Notes under the pieces: generated by a model
The model's input: only the letters and a program-made list of their open reading frames with translations
Told to the model about the DNA's origin: nothing
Databases searched by the model: none
Program-made: the position numbers and the translations under genes
Shown: positions 22,535 through 32,198 of the stretch, in pieces
Layout of the letters: each line of letters begins with the position of its first letter
How positions within the stretch are numbered: position 1 is the stretch's first letter
Virus record (IMG/VR): IMGVR_UViG_3300027906_000065
Span: 1 to 34,720 of that record
Length of the DNA stretch: 34,720 nucleotides
Direction: 5' to 3' (one strand)
Source: a virus

Positions 22535-25500
22535 TTATACTTCCATACCAGCGTTTGTAACAACAAAGTCTAGAGAGATGAACTCTACTGTTCTTGTTGG
22601 TTGCAAGAAGATTTTACCTCTGACTGTATTGTTTTCAATATCAGCCTGTGTGGTGGTGGTCGTGTCAATTACAACTTTAAACTTGTCTAGACCCTGCTGT
22701 TGCTGGATTCTTTGCAGAATTGGATTAACTGCTGCGGAGAATCTTCCCAACGTTTCCTCTCGGTTAGGTTCGAATAACAAGCCATTACCAACTGTACGTA
22801 CCTCACGACGAATTTCAATAAGAAGTCGTCTAACATTAACTCTATCAAGGGCGGATTGCGCTCTTTGTAATGTCTTCTGTCCCCAAACAACCACACCAGG
22901 AGTGTGAGGGAATGCGGCCAGAGGATTGACATCAGATTCATATAGTGTATCAAGGTTTGTGCGACTTAGTTTGACCTGTGTCTCTACAACACTCTTCAGA
23001 GCGCCTCGAGAGAAGCCAGCCGGGGCAAACCATGGATGTGCCATTGAATCATTTAGAGAGAATGCTCCAAGTACCGCAACCGAAGGAGGGCATTGTACAT
23101 TCGTCCCAAGTGCAGGGTCTGTAATTACAACATCGGGGAAGTATACAGCAGCAAATGATGAATCTAGATTTCTACTGTTTAACTCTTCAACCGTAAGATT
23201 AACACTTGGCTTCTGAGTTGAGTAATCAATCATTAAGTCATTATTGACAGCTTTTTCTTCAATGTCCATAATATACATTGCATCGAATCGATCTTCGACC
23301 GCGTCGATTGCATAATCAGTAATCGCTTCATCTCTCATACCTGGCACAGCTAATAACTTAATATCAACGTCAGCCTTCTCAGCCATTACATCAATTGCCT
23401 TTCTAAATGAAGCCACTGTTGAACCAGCAGTTCCACCTTGATTGGCATCGTCCATTTCCCAAACAGCAGCTCTATTAGTAAGTTGTGCTTTTTCAGAATT
23501 TAGAATGTTTGTTCCATCAAATCCACCCTGCAAGAAGAATGAGAACTTCATGTATCTTCTTGTCGTTGAGCTTGAAAGGTCAACCTTTGGATCAAGGAAT
23601 CTGGTACCTACGTCTGCATCGTCTGCGACGGCAACACCTTCGAGCGTTTGCATATCAGCATCCGCCTTCCGGACACCGGCTCTTCGATATTCAGCAACTG
23701 CCCATTGTTTATGGTCAACATTACCCTTTACTTGGGGGTTTGCATCCTGTACAACATTGGGGTTCTTGGTAATAACCTGAATTCTTTCAAGTGAGAACAT
23801 ATTGTTATTGAACTTGTCAGAGTCTAGTTCGGCACCAACGGCTGCACCGGCGGAGTCGACTGGCGGCTTGGCGCCGGCATTGTCTCCAATAGCAGGTTGT
23901 GGTACACCGTCAGATCTAAATGATGGAAAGTATTTGCCATATGATAATATTGAGCTATTGAACTTAACACTATTGTTAGGATTGCCAATGTTGTCCATAA
24001 CCTGGAACATCGTTCCCCAACATAGGGCAGCTTGTACTCTCTTCTTATCACCGGTACCTTGAGCAATCGTCGCCCTCATTGGGACTGGAGGCTCGATGGC
24101 ATCATTAAGGACTGACCCGTTTCCAGCAGCTGGATTACCAAGGTTGTCAACGGCGGACTGTCCACTTTCAAGATAGTGGACACTGTCAGTGTCATTATTA
24201 TGTGATGTGACTAAGTGCTTATAGCCTCTATATCCTAATGGGAGTGCATCGTTTGGTACGGCACCTGAATCGACTTCAGGGGCCATCTCTACCCGAATGT
24301 ACTTAGAACGCTGTGGGTGTATACCATCAACAACTAGTTTTTGTGAACCTGGGCGTTTATCGAAATCATAGTACATGTACTGATCACCAATTACTCTAGA
24401 AATATATCTTTCCGAGTTAGGGTTCAAGTCCAGGCCAATGAATTTCTCGTATACTCTTGGATCAACATCATCGTCGGAGATATCTCTAACGAAGAGATCA
24501 AACCGGCCATGTTCATCACCGGCACCCATCATTACGTTTGAAATTGTAATCTTGAACTTACCAGAACCTGCTGCACCATCATCAAGGGCATGAATCTTAA
24601 ATAGATTCTTAGGTTTGGAGCCGAAGACCTGTGAAATAACCCATGGGGACTTGGCCGTTTGGAACCTGTCCTGGAAGTCTTCATAGTTGGGTGAAGTTGC
24701 TGTACCGTCAGCTAGAAGAACATCAGCATCATGTGGATTGTTTCCTGGCACTAAGAATGCCGCGGCTTGAGCTGCGGCGCCAGCAGTTGCACGACCATGT
24801 GCATCTACCCCTGCAAAAGCAGAAGGAATGTCATAGTGTGTATATACTAAATGGCCTGCATGTTCGAGGCATGAAGGATCCGTATTTAGGATATTCATAA
24901 AATAATCCGGTGCAGATGGATCGAAGCTACAACGTAGTGAGCTTGGATTTGCGCTGGTATTCACATGGCCATTTAATAGAAGTGTAAATCTTTCTTGGTT
25001 GTTTGTTGTTGTAACCTCGCCTAGTGGACCACCATTAACATCGGTTGCGCTGGCTGGAGAAGCCTCCGGAGTCTGGTTACCTGCGACAGTATCGGTACCA
25101 TCAACGGCATCGCCGCTTAAACACCGTAGTGTTGCATGGACGCCCCGGGGGGTCATCAGGACCGCTCGAATAATTGGCGCCGATTGGCTATCAGTATCGA
25201 TTCCCGCGTCCTCCCAAGAGGTATGCTGGGGACCAGATTCAACTGCATCTCCACCACCGGCGAAGTTGTCAATATCCGTAGTGAGTCCAGTTAAGGCGGA
25301 TCCGCCACTAACTGCTGGGTCTGCCGTATCAAAGACCTCTGCATCAACGCCGGCTTGGGATATTCCATCAAAGGACATACCAGCCGGGGTGGCGCCGTCG
25401 GAGTCGGTAACTGTAGGGCCCCCTGGATCACCGGCTAACATTTGAGTTATAGTAACTGCGTTAGACCCATTTGATACTGCAAGAACATCAACTGAGGTAT

Positions 25501-27367
25501 CATTAATTACGGTAGCAAGTTCGTCTACGATATCAGGGATTGTTGATTCATCAACGCCTCCCTCGAAGGCGGTGGGCGATACTGGATTTGTAATTGAAGC
25601 GTCCGCGAAGGCGGAATCAGAGATTGTCGCAGCATTACCAGCAGCACCAGCAAGATCATGATCAATTTTTACATTGTCTCCATCAAAGGATGCAGTAGCA
25701 GCGACAGTCGCGGCGTTGATTGCATCTCGTAAATGTTCCTGTGCCGAAGTGGTTAAAAAGTCTGCATGGCTAGTATTAATTGTGACATTATCGCCGGCGA
25801 CTACATAGGCAGCCGGATCCGCATCGGCAGCTACAGTAATTATACTTGCAGTAGCTCCGGAGTCAGTGACTGTAAATGTGTCACCATCTACCAGGGTTGA
25901 TACAGCACCTAAGACGATTGTAATCGATGCGATCGCTTCTTGGCGGGATGTGACCTCGTTCGCGGCCGGAGTATCAGAGTCAACGAATGTTATAACTTGA
26001 CTGGCACCTGCAACATCCCCTACTAGCATGGTGTCCCCTGGATCCGGAGTATCGGCTGCTATTGATACACTTTCAATTTGATTAACCATGTCATGGGCGA
26101 TTGCGCCCGTAGCATCGGCGTTGCCGGCTACGCCAGTAACTGTTTGAGTAGCTACCAGTGCGTCCCCGTCAGCGGAGAAAGCTAGCTTTGCAGCAAGCGG
26201 GGTTGTTGCGTCAGCAACTGCCTGGACTGCTCTAGCGGCTAGCTCTGCAGCTGTAGGGCCATCGCCACCGTTTATTAGTTGTGAACCACCAGCTGCTCCA
26301 GTAACTGTGATTGAGCCGTCGGTAACTGCGCCGCCATCGACTTCATCTCCAGGAACCCCGAACCCGTTCATCGTAACGACAATGTCTGCGTCCCCGGGGA
26401 CTGCGTCTTCCGAAGTCATCTGGAAGCCTAGTCCAGCTCCTCCAACAGCATGAGCAAGATTGATTTCAGCATCTAATCGCGCTGCAACCTGGGCTTCAGT
26501 TAATGCATTAATATCAATGCTAGCAACAAAGTCATCACCATCGGCTGCAGCCGCGCTGTCTCCAAGGCCGTCATTAAAGTCGATTGTTAGCTTATCGCCA
26601 TTAAGATCAGTGAACTGGATTGTACGGCCGGCTGTAACTGCACCGGCGACTGTAATTGTAGCAGAAGATCTTGAACCAATGGAAACAAATAAGTTTTTAT
26701 TGTCTTCTAGATCTGCAAGATCGTTTGATGTCCCTGTGCCGGCGGATGATTTGTTATTTGATCCTTCATGGAACCATAACGTTGCAGAGGTACCCTCAGC
26801 ATCAGTGAAACGTAGGCCTTCACCTCTTGTACCAAGGGCGGCAACTTCTGCCATGCTCCAAGCTACATCAAGGTTAACCTTTGCAGCTGCAGCAGCTTCA
26901 CCATCGCTATTATATGGTTCGCGCATAAGTGCACCGAGGAAGTAGGTTCGTCCACTTCCCTGTGTGCCGTCGTCGAAAGCCATGGGGTTGTCATCCAGGG
27001 CTCCACCGGATGGGTTACTAGCATTCTGTGGTAATTGAGCACCAACAACAAAACCGGCATTCGTTACACGACCTACACTATCTCGTTTCTTGGCATCACC
27101 AACACCTAGAACTCGAACATATGTCCCTGCCCTGGCGTTTTTCATCCACTCATTCATAGCAAGGGGGCCAAACTTTTTACCATCTGTACCTCCAAACTCA
27201 GCCACGAAGTCAGCATAAGTGGCTACTGTGATTGGGACAAAAGCTGGTCCCTTTTTAGCAGTACCAATTACGCCAGCAGGTATACCCTGAGGTCTAATTG
27301 CAGTTGGTCCGCTTAAGTCAATTTCTCTGGTGCTAACGCCAGCGCTCTTAAATGTAAGTTCAGCCAT
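22535..27367 (-). CDS. Tail sheath protein 2, giant paralog with repetitive insertion
   Basis: This 1610-aa sheath protein is the paralog of the gene just upstream. The N-terminus (TREIDLSGPTAIRPQG, then PAGVIGTAKKGPAFVPITVA) and the C-terminal ~250 residues (HPWFAPAGFSRGALKSVVET, then WGQKTLQRAQSALDRVNVRR and LLFEPNREETLGRF) are classic sheath segments of the kind involved in subunit linking and contraction. Residues ~230-710 are an insertion of Ala/Asp/Gly/Thr-rich beta-like modules absent from the other copy. The rest of the central region aligns in order with sheath 1. AGGAG lies 8 bases before the ATG. At 2.4 times the length of T4 gp18 it should form a sheath, or part of one, with a large outer layer. 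Confidence 0.9.
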   Translation of the reverse strand: MAELTFKSAGVSTREIDLSGPTAIRPQGIPAGVIGTAKKGPAFVPITVATYADFVAEFGGTDGKKFGPLAMNEWMKNARAGTYVRVLGVGDAKKRDSVGRVTNAGFVVGAQLPQNASNPSGGALDDNPMAFDDGTQGSGRTYFLGALMREPYNSDGEAAAAAKVNLDVAWSMAEVAALGTRGEGLRFTDAEGTSATLWFHEGSNNKSSAGTGTSNDLADLEDNKNLFVSIGSRSSATITVAGAVTAGRTIQFTDLNGDKLTIDFNDGLGDSAAAADGDDFVASIDINALTEAQVAARLDAEINLAHAVGGAGLGFQMTSEDAVPGDADIVVTMNGFGVPGDEVDGGAVTDGSITVTGAAGGSQLINGGDGPTAAELAARAVQAVADATTPLAAKLAFSADGDALVATQTVTGVAGNADATGAIAHDMVNQIESVSIAADTPDPGDTMLVGDVAGASQVITFVDSDTPAANEVTSRQEAIASITIVLGAVSTLVDGDTFTVTDSGATASIITVAADADPAAYVVAGDNVTINTSHADFLTTSAQEHLRDAINAATVAATASFDGDNVKIDHDLAGAAGNAATISDSAFADASITNPVSPTAFEGGVDESTIPDIVDELATVINDTSVDVLAVSNGSNAVTITQMLAGDPGGPTVTDSDGATPAGMSFDGISQAGVDAEVFDTADPAVSGGSALTGLTTDIDNFAGGGDAVESGPQHTSWEDAGIDTDSQSAPIIRAVLMTPRGVHATLRCLSGDAVDGTDTVAGNQTPEASPASATDVNGGPLGEVTTTNNQERFTLLLNGHVNTSANPSSLRCSFDPSAPDYFMNILNTDPSCLEHAGHLVYTHYDIPSAFAGVDAHGRATAGAAAQAAAFLVPGNNPHDADVLLADGTATSPNYEDFQDRFQTAKSPWVISQVFGSKPKNLFKIHALDDGAAGSGKFKITISNVMMGAGDEHGRFDLFVRDISDDDVDPRVYEKFIGLDLNPNSERYISRVIGDQYMYYDFDKRPGSQKLVVDGIHPQRSKYIRVEMAPEVDSGAVPNDALPLGYRGYKHLVTSHNNDTDSVHYLESGQSAVDNLGNPAAGNGSVLNDAIEPPVPMRATIAQGTGDKKRVQAALCWGTMFQVMDNIGNPNNSVKFNSSILSYGKYFPSFRSDGVPQPAIGDNAGAKPPVDSAGAAVGAELDSDKFNNNMFSLERIQVITKNPNVVQDANPQVKGNVDHKQWAVAEYRRAGVRKADADMQTLEGVAVADDADVGTRFLDPKVDLSSSTTRRYMKFSFFLQGGFDGTNILNSEKAQLTNRAAVWEMDDANQGGTAGSTVASFRKAIDVMAEKADVDIKLLAVPGMRDEAITDYAIDAVEDRFDAMYIMDIEEKAVNNDLMIDYSTQKPSVNLTVEELNSRNLDSSFAAVYFPDVVITDPALGTNVQCPPSVAVLGAFSLNDSMAHPWFAPAGFSRGALKSVVETQVKLSRTNLDTLYESDVNPLAAFPHTPGVVVWGQKTLQRAQSALDRVNVRRLLIEIRREVRTVGNGLLFEPNREETLGRFSAAVNPILQRIQQQQGLDKFKVVIDTTTTTQADIENNTVRGKIFLQPTRTVEFISLDFVVTNAGMEV
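25238..26680 (-). repeat. Repetitive, G+C-richer insertion in sheath protein 2
   Basis: About 480 codons hold four diverged modules of one type, each a helix followed by strands with a DGDxVxxTxxxAGxAGN-like core. Examples are AAKLAFSADGDALVATQTVT with GVAGNADATG, ATASFDGDNVKIDHDLAGAA with GNAATISDSA, and DVLAVSNGSNAVTITQMLAG with DPGGPTVTDSD. A first, weaker copy contains RLDAEINLAHAVGGAGLGFQ. One sampled line (26281-26340) has 35 of 60 G or C, against 26 of 60 in a sampled sheath-core line (22801-22860). Module limits are approximate. Confidence 0.65.
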
Positions 27368-27415
27368 TGTGTTTTGCTCCTACCTGTTCCAAAGCTTGTT
27401 TATTATAGGTATTCA

Positions 27416-30400
27416 TTACTCGAACATTACGCCGCTGCGAGTGATGATAAAGTCGATTGCGATAAATTCGATTGCTCGAGTTGGTACCACAACGATTCTA
27501 CCGTTTAATCGGTTACTTTCATAATCCTCTACAGAATTATTTGTGTCGTCCATCACAACCTGGAATGATTCGATACCAGCCTGTGCTTGAACTAATGCTA
27601 ATAGAGGAGTAACTGAACCAACGAATCTTGCCCTTGTTTGCGGCGTGTTTGGTTCGAAAAGAATGTTGTTTGCAACACTAACGATTAGTCTCTTCACTTC
27701 AAGAAGCATGCGGCGTACATTAATTCTATCAAGTGCAGATTTCTTCATCTGTAGTGTCTTTTGCCCAAAGATCACGAATCCAGCATTTGGGAATACTGCA
27801 ATCGGGTTAATCCTTGCATCATATAGGGTATTTCTATCACCAGCAGTCAACCTAGTTGTAACGTTAGATACCATCTCTAAGGCACCTCTGTTGAAACCAG
27901 CAGGTGCGAACCAAGGATATGATACCTTATCATTAAACCCAAGCGATGCAATCCCAGCAACTGTGGCGGGGACTCTAACTTGGAGGTTATTGATTGGGTC
28001 ATCGATCCAGACGTCTGGGAAATATGTTGCTGTGTAGTTGTTATCAAGTGCTCGACCCTCGAACTGTTCAGCAGTGTATTGGACATCCGACTTCTTACCA
28101 TGCTGACTTGGTTCACCTAAGAATAGGCGACCTTGTTCTTCATCATAATACGGGATATCCATCAAGTAAATGGCCTTTGAGTAAGACTTAACTCTTTCAG
28201 CTGCAAGGTCAGTAACTAGCGAGTCTCTGATACCTGGGACTGTTAAGATGTTTGTATTAACAGTCATTCCGTCAGTCATCATATTAACAGCTGTTCTGTA
28301 AGAAGCAATTACATTGTTTTTCTTACCAGAGCCAGAAGTATTATTGACCTTACCAACAACGCCTGTACTACCTGCACCCGCTGGTGCATCGTCAAAATGA
28401 ACCAGCCCGTCATCGGTGAACTCTGCATGGGCCTTACCATATAGCATAGTACCATCAGCTGCTGTTCCAGTTTCTGTAGATGCTGATCTGTCATTCATTG
28501 CAGCAACATCCTTATCTAGAACATTGAGACCATCAAACCCTCCGTAGAAGACTGTCGTAAACTTCGCATAGTCGCTAAAGCGGTTGAATGCAATCTTGTC
28601 ATTGTGAACCAACGATGCCAATGTAAGGCGATCGCCATGAGCCCCAACGGCATCATTAATTGCATAGGTTGTAGCATCAGGGGTTTCGTTTCTCATGTAT
28701 ACAGCCTTGGCCATTACGATACTAGAAGGATCGGTTAGGTTTGTGCTAATACTTTCCGCTACGGAATCCTGATCATGCAGCTCATGGAGAGCAACCTTTG
28801 CAAGAGAGAACCTGTTATCACCTAAAGCATCTGCTTCATCTTGCGATGTTATAGTGCCAAGTCCCTCAATACCTTGAAACTTTGTATATGCCTTAATAAG
28901 TGGATTAGGCGAGGACGATACGTTACTGTTTAGTACTGCACTATCTCCTGCTTCTCCGCGAGTTGGGCACCGCTCGAACTTTACACCCCAGTAAAATCTG
29001 GAGTCCGCACGTTCGTTTGCACCAAGGTGACCAGTATAATCTTGATCAATTGGAACTAAGGGGTCTGTACCAGCAGATACACTTCCTCGGGTACATTTAA
29101 ACCTTAAGGGAAGGGGTGGAACTAAGGAACCAAACAGGGTGTCACCTTCGTGAACCTGCGCCGTGGTACCGACATCCCAAAGTTGTAGCCTTGAGTCTCC
29201 CGCCGGGTCCGTATCTTGGAATCCTGATGGCATTACTCTTGTCTGTACGACCGGTATACCTTTAAAGCCAAATGGAAGTACATCCTTTGGAACACATGCA
29301 TCGCCTGAGTCAACTTGCGAATTCATAACAATGCGTATAACAGCACTTCGGTTCGGGTACTTTCCGGAGATGACTAATCTTCGTTCATCATCGTCCTCTG
29401 CGTCAAAGTCATAGGCGACGCTGTAATCACCGATTTGCTTAGCAATATACCTGTCGCTCTTTGGATCAAGGTTACATTCTGGATATGCTTCAACAATCTC
29501 TTTATTTAAATCTGTGTCGCTGAATCTTCTAACTTGAACTTCAAATGTTCCATACTCATATGCCGGGTCTGTGCTAGCACGTAGGTTCCCAATGGAGACC
29601 TTGAACTTATCATTTGGATAAGATCCATCGTCCAAAGACTCAAAGTGAAAGAGATCATATTCTGTCTCACCGTATGGTTGTGAAGTAAAAGCAGGGGTCC
29701 GGCTTGTCTTGAATCTTGTATCAAAACGACCAAATAGTTGTGCCCAGTGACGTTGTAGCGCGGAACCAATGTTGATATCAGTGTTCGGCGTCTGCCGGCC
29801 GCGGACTAATGCAATACTGTTGGCCAATGCAACTGGAAGAGAATCATTGACACCATCTGGGCCTGTTGCATCAAGACTGTCGCTAAACGCTCGACCAGCC
29901 ATGGCAATTTCATCTTCAACGGCATAGTCACACCAGAGTACATGCTCATACTCTTGGAACCTGGATTCCTCTGTGTTTAAGACATTTGATATATACGAAG
30001 GTGATGCAGGGTTTAATGACGCAGAGTATACCCTGATACCATTAATACCATCATCCCTTCCGAAGTCTTCATCGGAGGAGGAAAGAATTAACTTAAAGTT
30101 TCCGTCGCCATCTGGAGTTATTAGATCATCCGGATGTGCAAAGGCGCCAGTAAAAAGTGCGTTAACGTCTGTACTTGGGCTAGCAATCATCATTCTAGAA
30201 CCAGAAGGTACCATAATCATTGCGCGTACAAGGTTTACTACACCCAAGGCTGTATTAGCAAATGAGTTGTTGTCAGTAAATACTGGAAACCCCTCTGCTT
30301 CTCGTGGCCGTACGGTATGCTTGGCAACCAAGAATTGTACACCACCCTGGAGATCATCAGCTGTTTCATCACCGAAGTAACTAGCAAAAGTACCTTCCAG

Positions 30401-30766
30401 GTTGGCATCTACGCCGTCATTGACCTGAACACTGAAACCAGCACTCTTAACGACACCATGTTGTGATGTCGCGTCAATTTCGTTTTGGGTTACGTTTGCA
30501 CCAGCACCTAAAACTCTCATATAGGTTACTGCATTTCTATGCTTCAGGAATTCCCTTACAGCATAAGGACCGAAGCGGTCTGCGGCGAGACTACCGAATT
30601 TAGTCTCGAAATCCGCAAAAGATCCTACAGTCACCGGTACAAAGGCGGGCCCTCTTGCTGCAGTTCCGATTATACCTGCTGGGGTGCCTGTTGGTGATTG
30701 CTTTCTTGCGGAAAGGTCTATTTCTTGTTCAAAAAATCCGGGTGATCGGAATGTCTGTTCAGCCAT
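27416..30766 (-). CDS. Tail sheath protein 1
   Basis: This 1116-aa tail sheath protein has the standard sheath ends: EQEIDLSARKQSPTGTPAG and IIGTAARGPAFVPVTVGSFA at the N-terminus, with AVREFLKHRNAVTYMRVLGA after it; then YPWFAPAGFNRGALEMVSNV, VIFGQKTLQMKKSALDRINV and NILFEPNTPQTRARFVGSV near the C-terminus. The central part is larger than in T4 gp18 but lacks the repeat modules of its paralog. Sheath subunits surround the tube and contract on infection. The start has AAGGAG 9 bases upstream. The downstream paralog begins 48 bases after the stop. Being next to the neck genes and closer to ordinary length, this copy may be the main sheath; that is inference. Confidence 0.93.
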   Translation of the reverse strand: MAEQTFRSPGFFEQEIDLSARKQSPTGTPAGIIGTAARGPAFVPVTVGSFADFETKFGSLAADRFGPYAVREFLKHRNAVTYMRVLGAGANVTQNEIDATSQHGVVKSAGFSVQVNDGVDANLEGTFASYFGDETADDLQGGVQFLVAKHTVRPREAEGFPVFTDNNSFANTALGVVNLVRAMIMVPSGSRMMIASPSTDVNALFTGAFAHPDDLITPDGDGNFKLILSSSDEDFGRDDGINGIRVYSASLNPASPSYISNVLNTEESRFQEYEHVLWCDYAVEDEIAMAGRAFSDSLDATGPDGVNDSLPVALANSIALVRGRQTPNTDINIGSALQRHWAQLFGRFDTRFKTSRTPAFTSQPYGETEYDLFHFESLDDGSYPNDKFKVSIGNLRASTDPAYEYGTFEVQVRRFSDTDLNKEIVEAYPECNLDPKSDRYIAKQIGDYSVAYDFDAEDDDERRLVISGKYPNRSAVIRIVMNSQVDSGDACVPKDVLPFGFKGIPVVQTRVMPSGFQDTDPAGDSRLQLWDVGTTAQVHEGDTLFGSLVPPLPLRFKCTRGSVSAGTDPLVPIDQDYTGHLGANERADSRFYWGVKFERCPTRGEAGDSAVLNSNVSSSPNPLIKAYTKFQGIEGLGTITSQDEADALGDNRFSLAKVALHELHDQDSVAESISTNLTDPSSIVMAKAVYMRNETPDATTYAINDAVGAHGDRLTLASLVHNDKIAFNRFSDYAKFTTVFYGGFDGLNVLDKDVAAMNDRSASTETGTAADGTMLYGKAHAEFTDDGLVHFDDAPAGAGSTGVVGKVNNTSGSGKKNNVIASYRTAVNMMTDGMTVNTNILTVPGIRDSLVTDLAAERVKSYSKAIYLMDIPYYDEEQGRLFLGEPSQHGKKSDVQYTAEQFEGRALDNNYTATYFPDVWIDDPINNLQVRVPATVAGIASLGFNDKVSYPWFAPAGFNRGALEMVSNVTTRLTAGDRNTLYDARINPIAVFPNAGFVIFGQKTLQMKKSALDRINVRRMLLEVKRLIVSVANNILFEPNTPQTRARFVGSVTPLLALVQAQAGIESFQVVMDDTNNSVEDYESNRLNGRIVVVPTRAIEFIAIDFIITRSGVMFE

Positions 30767-30851
30767 TAGAAGATTCTCCTTGGACTTATGTCACTCTTTA
30801 CTAAGTATTGGGTACAAAACCAAACTTCTTGATTATCACATGCTCTTAGCA

Positions 30852-32198
30852 TTAAATTTTTCCTAAGTCAGTGGTCAGACCTTCTCGATAGACTGTCTCA
30901 CCTTTTCTTTGGTTTCTAGATTTAACTCTTACAACTTTTGTTATCTTTTTTCCAGTAAATGGATCATGTGTTACACGCAACATTTGTTGAGTGGTCCCAC
31001 TTGCACTAAAACCGCCAACGGAGGCTTCAATATTTTTTGGCGTATCAGCACCCTTTTTGTCTTGGGCGCTGCTTGGCCGGTTATCAACAGTCGAGACAGA
31101 AGCGCCAGGAACATCAACACCTGCTATTCGTAGGGTTGAAGCTATGCCGTCTGCACCGATAGCTTGACCAGGCAGTGGCTCATCAGCCATTGCAAAGTCA
31201 TTTAATATATATGAATTCACATCCGAAGATGCCACGCCCCCGATAACAGGGTCTACTGGAACCCCTGCTGTCTGTGTGGAGGCAAAGCTAGTCTCAGGTG
31301 CAGAAACATACCTTCTTAAACCATTTAATGAACCTGGGAAGTCTGGCATTATCAGATATCCAGGAACAGTAATGTTAAAACTATATTTAACCAAACGCTC
31401 TTCATCAGTAAAGTCATCATAGTTTGTACCAGGTGATATTGATGCATCAACTGTAGCTACAAACCAGTACCCTTTATCGGATTCAATCCGGAATTGGCGT
31501 TGGTGATTATTATGGTATGTCGACATTAGTGCCGATATCATCCCATTCATCTCTTGGGTGTATTGGGCCCAAAAGGTAACCTCATATGAAGCTGTATAAA
31601 ATTTCACAGGAGGCATTTCTATTATTTCAAAAATGTTTGTACCAAGGGTTGCCTTAATATGATTACCAGATCTTGTGTCTTCATCCGGACTTCCATCCAC
31701 CCTGCGGGTCGCTAGCTTTCCATCTTCGGTTCCGTTACCAGAACCATCAGCTAGGTGGCTTGGGTGATCAGCACCGTCTTGAAACTTTAAATTACGAGAA
31801 TTTAATAGTCTCTGGTACTTTGGATCATCCTTGCTTAGTCTTTTTCTTATAACCGCGGGACTTCCCTGCCCTGGACCCATTGCTGCATCCTGGTTTATAT
31901 CAGTCCTCATTATAGAAACTAGAGGTAGGATTAATGCGCCGGCTTTATCCCTTAAGGGTTTCTTGCGGCGAAGTACAGCAAAGCGTTCACCGGTTGCAAA
32001 GATGATTGGAACCCTCTTCATATTATTTTCAAACTCGTAAAATAATGGTATTTCTCCATTAAACAGGTTGAATAATGCACGATCAACGTCTTCGATTGTA
32101 CAAGGGGGAAGGTAATCATCTACCGCGACATTTTGGCCTTCATAGCCAGTTCCACGAGATACACCATCTGAATATGCTTTATCTAGTCTAGTGGACAT
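30852..32198 (-). CDS. Tail sheath stabiliser / tail terminator, T4 gp15-like
   Basis: This 448-aa protein resembles T4 gp15 in layout, though longer (gp15 has 272 aa). KRVPIIFATGERFAVLRRKK corresponds to the gp15 segment RVPITYASKEHF. PPVKFYTASYEVTFWAQYTQ with EMNGMISALMSTYHNNHQRQ corresponds to the strand-helix unit of gp15. RLVKYSFNITVPGYLIMP matches the later strand before its tail. A Gly/Asp-rich insertion lies around 130-180, and the last ~150 residues are low-complexity. gp15 forms the ring that ends the tail and holds the sheath and tube to the neck. The gene is coupled to its predecessor by an overlapping TAATG, and the order gp13-gp14-gp15-sheath-tube is as in T4-like phages. Confidence 0.8.
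   Translation of the reverse strand: MSTRLDKAYSDGVSRGTGYEGQNVAVDDYLPPCTIEDVDRALFNLFNGEIPLFYEFENNMKRVPIIFATGERFAVLRRKKPLRDKAGALILPLVSIMRTDINQDAAMGPGQGSPAVIRKRLSKDDPKYQRLLNSRNLKFQDGADHPSHLADGSGNGTEDGKLATRRVDGSPDEDTRSGNHIKATLGTNIFEIIEMPPVKFYTASYEVTFWAQYTQEMNGMISALMSTYHNNHQRQFRIESDKGYWFVATVDASISPGTNYDDFTDEERLVKYSFNITVPGYLIMPDFPGSLNGLRRYVSAPETSFASTQTAGVPVDPVIGGVASSDVNSYILNDFAMADEPLPGQAIGADGIASTLRIAGVDVPGASVSTVDNRPSSAQDKKGADTPKNIEASVGGFSASGTTQQMLRVTHDPFTGKKITKVVRVKSRNQRKGETVYREGLTTDLGKI

Noticed and set aside
25238-26680. The sheath insertion as an inserted separate gene or mobile element
   Set aside because: The frame is continuous, there are no flanking repeats or recombinase genes, and sheath sequence resumes in the same frame afterwards.
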